Source: Oscillospiraceae bacterium | GTDB lineage: Bacteria; Bacillota; Clostridia; Oscillospirales; Ruminococcaceae | Direction of reading: 5' to 3' | Length of the DNA: 64,000 nt | Assembly: GCA_009778065.1 (NCBI GenBank) | Contig: WRKM01000001.1 | Span: forward strand, 80,916 to 144,915 | Shown here: one piece after another, positions 9,712 through 18,906 of the stretch | Layout of the letters: every line of letters starts with the position of its first letter | How positions within the stretch are numbered: position 1 is the first letter of the stretch | Translations under genes and position numbers: made by a program | The notes under the pieces: generated by a model | Seen by the model: the letters and a program-made list of their open reading frames with translations, nothing else | What the model was told of the DNA's origin: nothing | Databases searched by the model: none

Positions 9712-11310
9712 TCAAAACTCTTCCGGTAATTTATCCAAAGTAACAGTCAACTCATGATTATACACCCTATGGAGCCGCTCTTTATCGTTAAGTTGTTCGT
9801 TCAAATCTCCGCGTCCGTCAATAAGAAAATCGCCCCTGTAAAGCGCACACCAAAGCCATAAGGCTCTGTCACGGGCTAATAAATCAGGGGATGGGAGCAG
9901 TCCTGCCTCGGTCATCGCCGTAAGCTTACGGCGTGCCGAATAGTCCGCAGTCCGCACGAAAACAGGTATACTTGACACGTCTTCGAGATTATAAATATCC
10001 TCGCCGATAATATCTACGTAATCATCGCCCGGATAAAATACCGGAGACTGTCCCGCCCATACCCATATCAGATTGTCGAGACCATGAAAGTCGCTGAAGC
10101 GTTCAAACATGAGCCGCCACAGCCATTTATAAGCTTCAGGCTCGCAATCTCCCCACCAGAACCAGCCCGTACCCGCTTGGTGGAGCGGTCGCCACAGTAC
10201 GGGTATATTTTCGTCACGCAGACGAAGCAGATTTTCCGCCATGTGGTCAATATCGAGTACAAGCTCATAACAACTGCGGGAAATCACGCCCGTTTCACGT
10301 AATGCCTCAAGTCTGCCCGCATCGAGGTCGGATATGTGTACCGTGGTGTAGGCTTCGTTTAGGTTAAAGTCGCTCGAAACCGCATAATAATGGCTTCTTC
10401 CGCCTTGTACCGATGGCGAATACCATGTCCAGTCATAGGCTACGATACCGCCGCTTTCAGCCCACTCGACAGCAAGTTCTATATCATCGTTTTGGGGGCT
10501 GTCCCCGATAAAAGAACGCGAAAGCCGCATGAGGTCAGATACCCTGATAGCGGGAAGCCGCCCCGTGGCTTTGTGAATTGCTCCTATTTCTGTGTTTGTG
10601 CCGGGGGTGACATGCTGTGCGAGCAGTACTTTCTCCCCGAATATTTCCCCGAAATAATCCATGAGCAGTCTTACGGCATTTGAGGAGTTTTGGTTCGCGG
10701 GGGGGGTGGAAACGGCGAACCGCGATTCGGGGAGTGAGTAGTCATTAATTGTTAAATAATCTATATAGACCGTGCCTTTAAGAGCCGCGAGCGAAAACCT
10801 GTTTAGTCCTGCCTCAAGGTATATACCGTGAAGCCTTTGCTCCGAAAACTCGTCTGTGTTTGTAACATAAAAAGCGCCCTGCCCCACTCCCGAAGCAGTC
10901 AAAGCAACGACCGCAAGACTGCTCAAATCCGCTGTTTCAAAAGTTGAGCCGTCATCGGAACTAACCCGCGCTTTTATACCTATAGCGTAATGCTGAGGCG
11001 AGGGTATATAAAGCTCAAAGTCTGCGCTGTGGCTTTCGTCGAGCCTGATATAGCCCGTTCCCTCAAAATCCTCGAACAGATTATGACTTTCATACGACGT
11101 CAAATCCTCAAGCTGATGCTTTTCGGTGAAAACGTGCCTCACCACGGGATAAAAAAGGCTCTGGCTGTCGTTATATTCCGGACGCACTCTCCCGGAACCG
11201 CGGCGGGTATTTATGTCGTTGTCGCCGTCGGTGTATTTTATATCGGCACAGCCCGCGAGAACCGCCGCCGAGATAAGCGCGATAACGTAAACTGTATACT
11301 TAAAACGCAT
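9712..11310 (-). CDS. GH26 family lipoprotein lacking the usual acid/base Glu
   Basis: 532 residues. A lipoprotein signal ends at LAGC (Cys21). Residues about 75-195 look like a beta-sandwich carbohydrate-binding module. Residues about 210-525 are a glycoside hydrolase family 26 (beta-mannanase type) barrel, with LLAQHVTPGTNTE, VAYDWTWYSP, WRPLH-x-AGTGWFWWG and NLIWVWAGQSP. In GH26 the residue after the His of WRPLH is the catalytic acid/base Glu; here codon 10177-10179 is CAA, giving Gln378. The nucleophile position in AMTEAG (Glu468) is kept. The protein may therefore be a weak or inactive hydrolase that binds mannan-type glycans at the cell surface. It starts 1 bp after the FtsA-like gene and is probably co-transcribed with it. 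Confidence 0.85.
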   Translation of the reverse strand: MRFKYTVYVIALISAAVLAGCADIKYTDGDNDINTRRGSGRVRPEYNDSQSLFYPVVRHVFTEKHQLEDLTSYESHNLFEDFEGTGYIRLDESHSADFELYIPSPQHYAIGIKARVSSDDGSTFETADLSSLAVVALTASGVGQGAFYVTNTDEFSEQRLHGIYLEAGLNRFSLAALKGTVYIDYLTINDYSLPESRFAVSTPPANQNSSNAVRLLMDYFGEIFGEKVLLAQHVTPGTNTEIGAIHKATGRLPAIRVSDLMRLSRSFIGDSPQNDDIELAVEWAESGGIVAYDWTWYSPSVQGGRSHYYAVSSDFNLNEAYTTVHISDLDAGRLEALRETGVISRSCYELVLDIDHMAENLLRLRDENIPVLWRPLHQAGTGWFWWGDCEPEAYKWLWRLMFERFSDFHGLDNLIWVWAGQSPVFYPGDDYVDIIGEDIYNLEDVSSIPVFVRTADYSARRKLTAMTEAGLLPSPDLLARDRALWLWCALYRGDFLIDGRGDLNEQLNDKERLHRVYNHELTVTLDKLPEEF

Positions 11311-11311
11311 A

Positions 11312-13261
11312 TTAAACCGCCGCTCTCTCCGTAATTTCTATGACCGCGCTGTCGCCGTCCTTTATCGAGTCGTTAAAGCTTGCGTGCCTGTCGTTTAAAA
11401 GTAAAGTGTAGCCTTCCACAGGTCCCGTCAGGTCAAGGTTTGCATGATTTAACAATTCGAGAAACTTATGGGGGGCGCGGTCGGCAGTCGGTTCAAGAGT
11501 AACGGACGCGCCGTTTAAAGAAAGGGTGATTTCGCCGTACTCCTCCGGTTTTGTGTCGGTATAAATATCATCGGGATGAACCTCATCAAGCTCGAAGACT
11601 TCATCTTCCGAAGCCGTTATCTCTATCTTATCAAAGGGGTTTATATCGTAGAACGGCTTTTTAATCTCGCCGTTCACATAGACCGTAAAGCCGCCTTCAA
11701 ATTCTCCGTATTCCGCATCATATTCCGCAATAAACTCCGAAACAATCTCAGAAAGTTTAATTTTTGCGTTAGCTCCGCTTATCGCGGGTGTAAACGTGAC
11801 AACGTCGCCTTGTGTCACAAAGGTGTTGACGGAAGCGGGCTTTTTATTAACCGTGATAACCGATGGAGTAAGATGTCCGCCTTTCACGGTTCTGCGCTTA
11901 CCGTTTACCGTAAAGTTTAATCCGCGTCCCGAACAGCCCATAATATCGGTGGTTTTTTGCCCCGCTAAGGTTAAAAGCTCGAAAACCGACAGCTTTTTTG
12001 TATCGAAAACGCGGATTTTTTCATCGTTAAGGGTTATGACCGAGAAATCATAGCCTTTGTTTAATATAGCCGTCAGCGCAATTCCGACAGGGGTGACAAA
12101 CTCCGCGCCGAGTTCTTTACCGCCGGTATCGACCGAACGAAGGTTTCTGTGGTTTCCGATTGCCACACGGTTTTCATCAAGACCGAGCTTAGATGCTACC
12201 TTTTCATTTAACCCGCTTATCAGCGAACCGCCGCCGACAAGGAACACCGCCGCAGGCGATGTTTTATTCGCCGATTGGATATGCTCACAGACCGCCACGG
12301 CTAAGTTTTCGACAGCGTGTTCGATTTTTCTGTTAAATTCGGTTGTGCTGACCTTCTGTACAATCCCAAAGATGTCGCGGTACTCAAAATCTTTTAGACC
12401 CGATGTGCTGTTTTGCTTCATCTCCTCTGCCGTGTTAAAATCGACAAAGAACGCTTTTATTATTTCCTCGGTAATCTCGTCGCCCGCCGTAGTCGCCATA
12501 GCATAAGCCACAACACTCCCCTCTTTTGAAACAGCGATGTCCGACGTACCCGCGCCTATATCCACGAGAGCGATATTGATAGCTCTGATTTCGGGGGGTA
12601 CAACTACATTCATGGCGGCAATAGGCTCCAGCGTCATACTCGAAACCTCTAAGTTGTTCAGCGACATAACCGAGTATAACCCGTCTACGACTACGCCCGG
12701 TAAAAACGTGGCAATAAGCTCAACCGAAGCCTTTTTGCCTTTGTGAGTTTCTAAGCTGAGCATTTTGTAGTCGTCGAGCATATAGCTGATTACCGAATAT
12801 CCCACACAGTAAAACGAGGTGTTTTCCGAGGCGTGCCGGTCAAGCTCGCTTTGAGCTTTTTGTATTGTTTCTATCTCCATAGATTTAATCATGTCCGCCG
12901 TCACCGAATCTCGCTCGGAAATGTCAAACTCCATTTTAACAAGAGAAGTTCTGAGCGCCCGTCCCGCCGCCGCAATAGAAACACTCGAAAGCCTAACGCC
13001 CGTTTTCTCTTCAAGCTCGGCTTTTACCTTCGCTACAACCTTTGAGACCTGTCTGACGTCTTCAATCTGACCGTCGCTCATTGCCCTTTTGTTATGCGGC
13101 TCAACAGCGTATTCCGACAGCACAAACTCATCGTCTCTGTTGTCACCCACGATTCCTACGACTGTACGGGTTCCTATATCGAGTGCGAAGATTTTATCGC
13201 CCTGTTCTTTCAATGAGGCGAGTGGTTTACTTTTAATCGGTTTTTTTGCGTTTTTTTGCAT
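11312..13261 (-). CDS. ftsA: FtsA-family actin-like cell division protein with C-terminal extension
   Basis: 649 residues from the ATG at 13261, which has AAAAGGA about 12 bases upstream. A GTG 18 codons earlier (13315) keeps the frame but has a weaker site. Residues about 20-400 are the FtsA/PilM actin-like ATPase: FALDIGTRTVVGIVG phosphate-1 loop, VDIGAGTSDIAV phosphate-2 and VFLVGGGSLISGL adenosine motif. FtsA anchors FtsZ to the membrane. The usual length is about 420 residues; here some 240 extra residues follow, with two stretches that read like ubiquitin-type beta-grasp folds (FTVNGKRRTVKGG and YTLLLNDRHASFNDSIKDGD). No amphipathic C-terminal membrane helix is obvious. It lies downstream of sigA in one transcription unit, and there is no ftsZ nearby. 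Confidence 0.8.
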   Translation of the reverse strand: MQKNAKKPIKSKPLASLKEQGDKIFALDIGTRTVVGIVGDNRDDEFVLSEYAVEPHNKRAMSDGQIEDVRQVSKVVAKVKAELEEKTGVRLSSVSIAAAGRALRTSLVKMEFDISERDSVTADMIKSMEIETIQKAQSELDRHASENTSFYCVGYSVISYMLDDYKMLSLETHKGKKASVELIATFLPGVVVDGLYSVMSLNNLEVSSMTLEPIAAMNVVVPPEIRAINIALVDIGAGTSDIAVSKEGSVVAYAMATTAGDEITEEIIKAFFVDFNTAEEMKQNSTSGLKDFEYRDIFGIVQKVSTTEFNRKIEHAVENLAVAVCEHIQSANKTSPAAVFLVGGGSLISGLNEKVASKLGLDENRVAIGNHRNLRSVDTGGKELGAEFVTPVGIALTAILNKGYDFSVITLNDEKIRVFDTKKLSVFELLTLAGQKTTDIMGCSGRGLNFTVNGKRRTVKGGHLTPSVITVNKKPASVNTFVTQGDVVTFTPAISGANAKIKLSEIVSEFIAEYDAEYGEFEGGFTVYVNGEIKKPFYDINPFDKIEITASEDEVFELDEVHPDDIYTDTKPEEYGEITLSLNGASVTLEPTADRAPHKFLELLNHANLDLTGPVEGYTLLLNDRHASFNDSIKDGDSAVIEITERAAV

Positions 13262-13352
13262 TTTTACAACCATTCCTTTTTCAGGTGCAAGCAAGCTTGC
13301 TTTAGGGTTATTCACATCTCATTTTTGATGTGCCTTTTTTAAATTCTTTAAA

Positions 13353-14435
13353 CTAATCTAAAAAATCCTTCAGCTTTTTACTTCTTGACGGATGCCGAAG
13401 CTTACGCAGAGCCTTTGCCTCTATCTGCCTTATACGCTCGCGGGTGACGTTAAATTCTTTCCCGACTTCCTCAAGAGTACGCTGTCTGCCGTCTGTCAGC
13501 CCGAATCTAAGCCGTAAAACCTTTTCTTCACGGTCGGTAAGCGTGCTGAGTACATCCGAAAGTTGTTCCTTAAGCAACATCAGCGATGCGGCTTCAGCGG
13601 GAGCGGGTGCGTCCTCATCGGGAATAAAATCGCCGAGGTGGGAGTCTTCTTCCTCCCCTATCGGTGTCTCAAGAGATACGGGGTCTTGCGCTATGCGTAT
13701 GATTTCCCGTACCCTGTCAACAGGTAGGTTTATTTCCTTGGCAATTTCGTCGGCTGTCGGCTCGTGACCGTTTCTGTGAAGGAGCTGGCTGGATATTTTC
13801 TTTACCTTGGTGATTGTTTCGACCATGTGTACAGGTATACGAATTGTGCGTGCCTGGTCAGCGATAGCGCGTGTTATAGCCTGCCGAATCCACCAGGTCG
13901 CATATGTTGAAAACTTGTAGCCCTTTGTGTAGTCGAATTTCTCTACAGCTTTTATCAGTCCGAGGTTTCCCTCCTGAATCAAGTCTAAAAACTGCATACC
14001 GCGACCTACATATTTTTTAGCGATACTGACAACAAGGCGCAAATTGGCTTCGGAGAGCCGTCTTCTCGCGTAAGAATCGCCCTGCGCCATTCTGGTGGCA
14101 AGGTCTATTTCCTCCTCCGCCGACAGGAGCGGAAAACGCCCTATCTCTTTAAGGTAAATCTTGACCGGGTCGCTGGACATACCCTCCGCGGCTATGCTTG
14201 CTTCAAAATCTTCGTCTGTAGAAAACTCAAGCACAGAATCTAAGTCATCGTCCATTGTATAATCGTCCACAATTTCTATATTGTGGCTCTCAAAGTCCTC
14301 ATAGAGCTTATCTATTTGCTCCACGTTAAAATCAAGGTCTTCGAGTACATCTGTTATTTCCTTGGTCGTGAGCTTGCCTCTGTTTTTACCGTGGTCTAAC
14401 AGCTCATTCAATGCGTTTTTTGTGTTTTCCGCCAT
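13353..14435 (-). CDS. sigA: primary RNA polymerase sigma factor (sigma-A/RpoD)
   Basis: 360 residues, the normal size for a Gram-positive housekeeping sigma factor. Region 1.1-like N-terminus, region 1.2 ([21 protein letters not shown]), region 2 ([17 protein letters not shown] and the -10 recognition helix [18 protein letters not shown]), region 3 ([14 protein letters not shown]) and region 4 with the -35 helix ([32 protein letters not shown]). It directs transcription from the TTGACA/TATAAT promoters found throughout this window. It lies directly after dnaG, the classic macromolecular synthesis arrangement. RBS GAGGGGA. Confidence 0.98.
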   Translation of the reverse strand: MAENTKNALNELLDHGKNRGKLTTKEITDVLEDLDFNVEQIDKLYEDFESHNIEIVDDYTMDDDLDSVLEFSTDEDFEASIAAEGMSSDPVKIYLKEIGRFPLLSAEEEIDLATRMAQGDSYARRRLSEANLRLVVSIAKKYVGRGMQFLDLIQEGNLGLIKAVEKFDYTKGYKFSTYATWWIRQAITRAIADQARTIRIPVHMVETITKVKKISSQLLHRNGHEPTADEIAKEINLPVDRVREIIRIAQDPVSLETPIGEEEDSHLGDFIPDEDAPAPAEAASLMLLKEQLSDVLSTLTDREEKVLRLRFGLTDGRQRTLEEVGKEFNVTRERIRQIEAKALRKLRHPSRSKKLKDFLD

Positions 14436-14509
14436 CTTCTACTTCCCCTCAATGTTTGTAGGCTTTTGCTTTTCGTGCGATAGAACAAAAAGCTCTGCTC
14501 CTTTGCTTT

Positions 14510-16231
14510 TTATCTGTTTCTTAATGTGTTGCTGTATTCTAAAAGCTCCTGTTCGCTCATGTCCGCAGGACTTTTTTTGTTTTTGGACCTCTTTATTTCC
14601 TCAATTTTCCTTACGTACTCTAAGAGCCGTTCATCGGTATAAGGTACCTCGGAATACATTAGCTTTATCGCTTCTATTTTACCCACTTCACTTGGCGAAA
14701 ATTCGCTCTGTAATGCGGATATGTCCACTGACATACCTTTTTTTAACCTTAAAACGAGTATTTCCAACACACGCTTATTAAATTCGCTCGTAAAATCCTC
14801 TGCTGAAAGTCGTGAAAGTGTTTTATCAAGCTTGTCGGGTGAGTGGAACAGATAGGCGATAACACCCTCTTCGGGGTCCTGTATTCTCCTGTTTTGAGCC
14901 TTACCCCTTATCAGTTTGCTTTTTTCGTCCCTTTCGCTTTTCCGAATGTTGCCTTTTCGGCGTCCGTTTACACTCTCCTCTAAGGTCTGTGCCGAGATTT
15001 GGCAGAGCCGGGATACCTCGCTGATATAAACAGCACGTTCGGTAGGGCTGTCTATCCCCGCAAGTATAATAACCGCACGTTTTAAATACTCGCTTTTACC
15101 CTCAGGCGTTTCTGTTTCTATACCGTCAGCGGCTTTTTTTAACTCAAACGAAATAACCGAGCGAGATTTTTCCGCAAGCTCCGCAAACGCCTCACTACCG
15201 TACTTTCTTATGTAATCATCGGGGTCCTTCGTGTCGGCGGGAAGCTCAAGAACCCGCGCCGAAAGCCCTGCATTTCCGAGAATATTAACTGCTTTTTCAG
15301 CCGCTTTCCGACCGCTGACGTCAGAGTCGTAGGCGATTATTACCTGTTCGCAATACTGCCGCATAAGCCGTGCCTGCTCTGCCGTAATCGCCGTCCCGCA
15401 GGTCGCTGTAGCGTTCTCAAAGCCGGCTTGATTAAGCATAATTACGTCCATGTTCCCTTCACAGAGAAACATATGCTTTTTTGCGGCATTTTTAGCAAAA
15501 TTAATCGAAAACAAGCTTGAACCTTTATGAAACGCAAGCGTTTCCTTAGTATTGAGATATTTATATCTCTGCTCTTCGGGGTCAATCGTGCGTCCGCCGA
15601 AGCCGATGACATTACCTCTTCGGTCTATGATAGGGAACATAACGCGATTTCTGAAAAAATCGTATGTATTCGTCTGCCCCCGCGACAAAAGCGAAGCTTC
15701 TACAAGCTCGTCCTCATCATAATTCTTTGACTTCATATGCTTTTTTAACGCATCCCATTCGCTCGTCGCAAAACCCAGCCCGTACTTTCGCAGCGTATTC
15801 GGTACAAGCCCCCTCGAATAGAGATAATTAAGTCCGCCTGAGCCGTGAGGGGAATACAATGTATCGCGGTAAAAACGCGCCGCTTCACGGTTCATTTCGA
15901 GGATTCGGGTTTTCTTCACGACAGTTTGGTCGGAAACATTATCTTCAGGAACGGCAAGTCCTGCCTTATCGGCAAGAAAGCGAACAGCCTCGGGATAATC
16001 TATATTCTCGATTAATCGAATAAACGTAATCGCATCGCCGCCCGCCCCGCAACCAAAGCAATAAAAACTCTGCGACTCCGTATATACATGACATGAGGGT
16101 GTTTTTTCCGAGTGAAAAGGACAAAGGCACACATGGTCTCTCCCCGCTCGCTTTAAAACGGTATAAGGCGTTATCACACTTTCTATATCAAGGCTGAGCT
16201 TTAAACGCTCGATGAAATCTTCCGGAATCAT
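14510..16231 (-). CDS. dnaG: DNA primase
   Basis: 573 residues. The N-terminal CHC2 zinc finger has CPFHSEKTPSCH and CFGCGAGGD (residues about 38-66). The catalytic core (YLYSRGLVPNTLRKYGLGFA, FPIIDRRGNVIGFGGR) is followed by the Toprim fold with LCEGNMDVIMLNQAG and AYDSDVSGRKAAEKA, whose acidic residues bind Mg2+. The C-terminal DnaB-binding region is weakly conserved, as usual. It makes RNA primers at the replication fork. It sits between dgt and sigA on the same strand. The ATG has GGAAGGA about 15 bases upstream, a rather long spacing. Confidence 0.97.
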   Translation of the reverse strand: MIPEDFIERLKLSLDIESVITPYTVLKRAGRDHVCLCPFHSEKTPSCHVYTESQSFYCFGCGAGGDAITFIRLIENIDYPEAVRFLADKAGLAVPEDNVSDQTVVKKTRILEMNREAARFYRDTLYSPHGSGGLNYLYSRGLVPNTLRKYGLGFATSEWDALKKHMKSKNYDEDELVEASLLSRGQTNTYDFFRNRVMFPIIDRRGNVIGFGGRTIDPEEQRYKYLNTKETLAFHKGSSLFSINFAKNAAKKHMFLCEGNMDVIMLNQAGFENATATCGTAITAEQARLMRQYCEQVIIAYDSDVSGRKAAEKAVNILGNAGLSARVLELPADTKDPDDYIRKYGSEAFAELAEKSRSVISFELKKAADGIETETPEGKSEYLKRAVIILAGIDSPTERAVYISEVSRLCQISAQTLEESVNGRRKGNIRKSERDEKSKLIRGKAQNRRIQDPEEGVIAYLFHSPDKLDKTLSRLSAEDFTSEFNKRVLEILVLRLKKGMSVDISALQSEFSPSEVGKIEAIKLMYSEVPYTDERLLEYVRKIEEIKRSKNKKSPADMSEQELLEYSNTLRNR

Positions 16232-16268
16232 GTTTATTCACCATGTCCTTCCCGCACAAAAGTGCATT

Positions 16269-16315
16269 TGAAAGTTTCGTTTTCCCCGATTTGCACCGGT
16301 TATTTCAAACTTTCA
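16269..16315. repeat. inverted repeat upstream of dnaG
   Basis: TGAAAGTTT (16269-16277) and AAACTTTCA (16307-16315) are perfect inverted arms around a 29-base centre, in the 101-base gap between dgt and dnaG. It could form a hairpin in the dnaG leader or be chance; there is no T-run, so it is not a clear terminator. Confidence 0.3.
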
Positions 16316-16332
16316 CCTTCATCTTTTAATCG

Positions 16333-17343
16333 TTAAAACGCCTTCGGTACGCATAACTCCTTAAATACATCAATAGCATAATCGTCTGTCATGCCCGAAA
16401 TAAAGTCTGCCGCCGCCCGTTCAGCCCCTTCTTCCGCGGCAATTCTCTGATACTGTTCGGGCATCCTTTCGGGTTTTTTTACATACTTGTCGAAAAGAAA
16501 TTCTATTATGAATTTTACTTTATCCTTTTCGCTGTTTATTTCCTGCTTCAAATATACCCGTTTGAACATAAACGCCCTAAGCTCGTCATGCGCCTCCTTT
16601 GTTTGGTCGTCATAACATATTATGTCGTCGGAATTAGCAAGAATGGAGTTAACAAGTGCGGTTATACGTTTGGTCTTTGTATCTCCCAAAACCTTCACCG
16701 AAAATTCGGGAAGCTCGTTTTCACCTAAAACTCCCGCTCTGATAGCGTCTTCTATATCGTGATTTATGTAGGCTATTTTGTCCGAAAACCGTACTACTTG
16801 TCCCTCGAGTGTTTCCGGCGAACCTTTTGAGGTGTGGTTCAAAATCCCATCGCGAACCTCGGCTGTAAGATTCAGTCCCGCACCGTCCTTTTCTATAGTG
16901 CGAACCACCCTTAAACTCTGTTCGTTGTGGCGGAAGGCAGTACCGCCGCTCCCGCGGAAAACAGCATCCAAAGCCCTTTCTCCGTCATGTCCGAAAGGAG
17001 TATGCCCTAAATCGTGTCCGAGTGCAATCGCCTCGGTAAGGTCTTCGCTGAGCCTTAAAGCACGCGCTATCGTTCGGGCAATTTGCGAAACCTCAAGCGT
17101 ATGGGTCAAACGTGTTCGGTAATGCTCCGATTTGGGCATTAAAAACACCTGTGTCTTATGTTTGAGGCGGCGAAAAGAGTTGGAATGAATAATCCTGTCT
17201 CTGTCGCGTTGAAAATCGGTTCTCAGCGGACAGGGTGTCTCCGCTCGCTCACGCCCTTTACTATGCTCGGAAAAACAAGCCCTCTCTGATAGTAAGAACT
17301 TTTCATTTTCGTTTTGCAGTACTTTTAAATTTAATTCTCTCAT
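16333..17343 (-). CDS. dgt: dGTP triphosphohydrolase-like HD protein
   Basis: 336 residues of the Dgt family, which cleaves dNTPs to deoxynucleoside and triphosphate. The N-terminal signature DRDRIIHSNSFRRLKHKTQVF is followed by the HD metal-binding site: His in TRLTHTLEVSQIAR, HD in GHDLGHTPFGHDGE and the later Asp in DKIAYINHDIEDA. The length fits the short Firmicute class that precedes dnaG in many Clostridia. The ATG lacks a strong Shine-Dalgarno sequence; only a distant AAAAGG is seen. Nearest gene upstream is rpmE, separated by a terminator. Confidence 0.93.
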   Translation of the reverse strand: MRELNLKVLQNENEKFLLSERACFSEHSKGRERAETPCPLRTDFQRDRDRIIHSNSFRRLKHKTQVFLMPKSEHYRTRLTHTLEVSQIARTIARALRLSEDLTEAIALGHDLGHTPFGHDGERALDAVFRGSGGTAFRHNEQSLRVVRTIEKDGAGLNLTAEVRDGILNHTSKGSPETLEGQVVRFSDKIAYINHDIEDAIRAGVLGENELPEFSVKVLGDTKTKRITALVNSILANSDDIICYDDQTKEAHDELRAFMFKRVYLKQEINSEKDKVKFIIEFLFDKYVKKPERMPEQYQRIAAEEGAERAAADFISGMTDDYAIDVFKELCVPKAF

Positions 17344-17473
17344 AATTATTTCTACAAAATTCTTGGCATATGACCTTTTTTTTATTTTAAAATCGTCAGT
17401 TTGCCCAAAATTTTAAGCTCTGTTTTGTATAAATCTCACATCGCACATACTTCTATACGCCGCCACGGCAAGA

Positions 17474-17495
17474 AACCGCCCGTTTCAGGGCGGTT
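17474..17495 (-). terminator. intrinsic terminator after rpmE
   Basis: On the minus strand AACCGCCC, loop TGAAAC, GGGCGGTT, then TTCTT: an 8-bp GC-rich stem placed 15 bases after the rpmE stop. Confidence 0.85.
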
Positions 17496-17510
17496 AAAAT
17501 AAACCGTAAA

Positions 17511-17717
17511 TTATTGCTTTTCAATATTGTATTTCTTATTAAACTTAGAAACACGACCGCCACTGTCAACTAACTTTTGCTTTCCCGTGAAAAACGGATG
17601 ACACTTTGAGCAGATTTCCACCTTTATATCTTTCTTAGTGGAACGGGTGGGGATAAGCTCTCCGCATAAGCATTTTATGGTTGTTTCTTCATAGTTCGGA
17701 TGTATATCCTGTTTCAT
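17511..17717 (-). CDS. rpmE: 50S ribosomal protein L31, zinc-binding form
   Basis: 68 residues starting [11 protein letters not shown]. The C+ type zinc ligands are visible: CLC at 16-18 and CSKC near 37-40 ([13 protein letters not shown]). The normal length is 65-75 residues. It is 38 bp downstream of rpmB and is followed by a terminator, so the two ribosomal genes form a short operon from the promoter at 18134-18162. Confidence 0.97.
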   Translation of the reverse strand: MKQDIHPNYEETTIKCLCGELIPTRSTKKDIKVEICSKCHPFFTGKQKLVDSGGRVSKFNKKYNIEKQ

Positions 17718-17755
17718 TTTTTCACCGCCTTGTATAGTTGTATACCTGTTATGAT

Positions 17756-18031
17756 TTACAGAGCCGCACTCTCAGCGGCTACGCTTTCGCTGACGATTTC
17801 CTGTAAACCCACTTGGGTTTCCGCCTCTAACGACCTTATGGGTCTTGAGGCTCTCTCGACCTTGCCTGAGCGCAGACATCTTGTGCAGGCGTGAACACGG
17901 CAGGGAGTTCCGTTCACGACAGCCTTTACTTTTTGAACATTCGGTTTAAATGTTCTGTTTGTACGTCTGTGCGAGTGTGAAAGTTTAATCCCGAAGACTG
18001 TGCTTTTACCGCATATGCCACATTTTGCCAT
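17756..18031 (-). CDS. rpmB: 50S ribosomal protein L28 with C-terminal tail
   Basis: 91 residues. [28 protein letters not shown] is the L28 N-terminus with a CxxC pair, and [12 protein letters not shown] has the second CxxC, so it is the zinc-binding type. Usual length is about 62 residues; here about 28 extra residues ([19 protein letters not shown] and on) form an acidic, probably helical or disordered tail. It is the first gene after a consensus promoter. Confidence 0.96.
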   Translation of the reverse strand: MAKCGICGKSTVFGIKLSHSHRRTNRTFKPNVQKVKAVVNGTPCRVHACTRCLRSGKVERASRPIRSLEAETQVGLQEIVSESVAAESAAL

Positions 18032-18133
18032 TGTCTTACACCCCTTTCCTGATGATTATTAAGGAATAAAAGATGATAAATAAACTGACTCAAAATCCTT
18101 TATTCGCTATTCATTGTTTTGACACGCTTCAAT

Positions 18134-18162
18134 AGTATAGCAGATATTTTATGGTAAGTCAA
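18134..18162 (-). promoter_or_regulatory. sigma-A promoter of rpmB-rpmE
   Basis: TTGACT (18157-18162) and TATACT (18134-18139) on the minus strand with a 17-base spacer. The predicted start is near 18127, leaving a leader of roughly 95 bases. I see no L28-specific regulatory fold in it. Confidence 0.85.
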
Positions 18163-18230
18163 GGATTTTATGAAATTTTCGTTAATTTTTTTAATTTTTA
18201 TTTCATATACGCGGGTCAATATGATTAAAC

Positions 18231-18704
18231 TTATAAATAAACGCCCTTACCCTCTAAGCTCGCCGCCGCTTTTTTCTCCCGATTAACCGCCTCGGCATCG
18301 CCGTCTTCTTCATATTTTTTTATCAGCTCTGTACGCGCATGGTAAATAATCGCCGCACTCTCGTCATAAATAGGGTTACTCTCTTCTAAATAGGCTGAAA
18401 GAATATTGACGGCTTGTTCAAAGTCGCCGTTTTTATATGCCTCTTTACCTCTTATGAGTTCGTCAAGAACGGACTGTGCCGCCGGTTCTGCATTTTCCGT
18501 GTTTGTTTGTGTCACGAGTTCGGACATAGGCACTTCAAGCACGCCCGAAAGATACTCTAACGTGCGGATAGAAGGAAACGCCGCCCCGCTCTCGATTTGA
18601 CTGAGCATATTCCGAGTTATGTACCCGCCCACAACATCAGATTGGGTCATTTTTCTCGCAAGACGCGCTTCTTTGAGTTTTTTACCTAAAATTATACCGT
18701 TCAT
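18231..18704 (-). CDS. XRE-family repressor with TPR-like C-terminal domain
   Basis: 157 residues from the ATG at 18704, which has AAAAGGG about 11 bases upstream; a TTG eight codons earlier is less likely. Residues about 5-62 are an XRE/Cro helix-turn-helix (LGKKLKEARLARKMTQSDVVGGYITRNMLSQIESG), and the rest (EAYKNGDFEQAVNILSAYLEE) resembles tetratricopeptide helices, as in sensors that bind peptides or partner proteins. A 15-bp palindrome covers its own transcription start, and a matching one covers the start of the divergent NfeD-flotillin operon, so it is probably an autorepressor that also controls that operon. The signal is unknown. Confidence 0.85.
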   Translation of the reverse strand: MNGIILGKKLKEARLARKMTQSDVVGGYITRNMLSQIESGAAFPSIRTLEYLSGVLEVPMSELVTQTNTENAEPAAQSVLDELIRGKEAYKNGDFEQAVNILSAYLEESNPIYDESAAIIYHARTELIKKYEEDGDAEAVNREKKAAASLEGKGVYL

Positions 18705-18749
18705 ATTTTTCCATGCCCTTTTGCACAAAAGATAAATAATAAATCTTGA

Positions 18750-18764
18750 GTAAATCTGATTTAC
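18750..18764. promoter_or_regulatory. operator O1: palindrome at the XRE gene start site
   Basis: GTAAATCTGATTTAC, arms GTAAAT/ATTTAC around three bases (flanking A and T extend it to AGTAAATC/GATTTACT). It covers the predicted transcription start of the XRE gene (-10 at 18769-18774). It matches the second copy at 18907. Confidence 0.65.
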
Positions 18765-18768
18765 TTAC

Positions 18769-18797
18769 ATTTTAACACTATAAAAATAAAAAATCAA
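18769..18797 (-). promoter_or_regulatory. sigma-A promoter of the XRE regulator
   Basis: TTGATT (18792-18797) and TAAAAT (18769-18774) on the minus strand, 17-base spacer. Confidence 0.7.
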
Positions 18798-18867
18798 GTC
18801 TTTTTTCAGAAAAAAATGAATAAAAAATAACGTCCGAAATTTGTGTATTTTTTTTATCGTAAACATC

Positions 18868-18896
18868 TTGACATTAAAGAGAAAAAGTTCTATAAT
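18868..18896 (+). promoter_or_regulatory. sigma-A promoter of the NfeD-flotillin operon
   Basis: Perfect TTGACA (18868-18873) and TATAAT (18891-18896), 17-base spacer. The transcript should begin near 18903, a few bases before operator O2. Confidence 0.88.
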
Positions 18897-18906
18897 TGTA
18901 ATTAGG

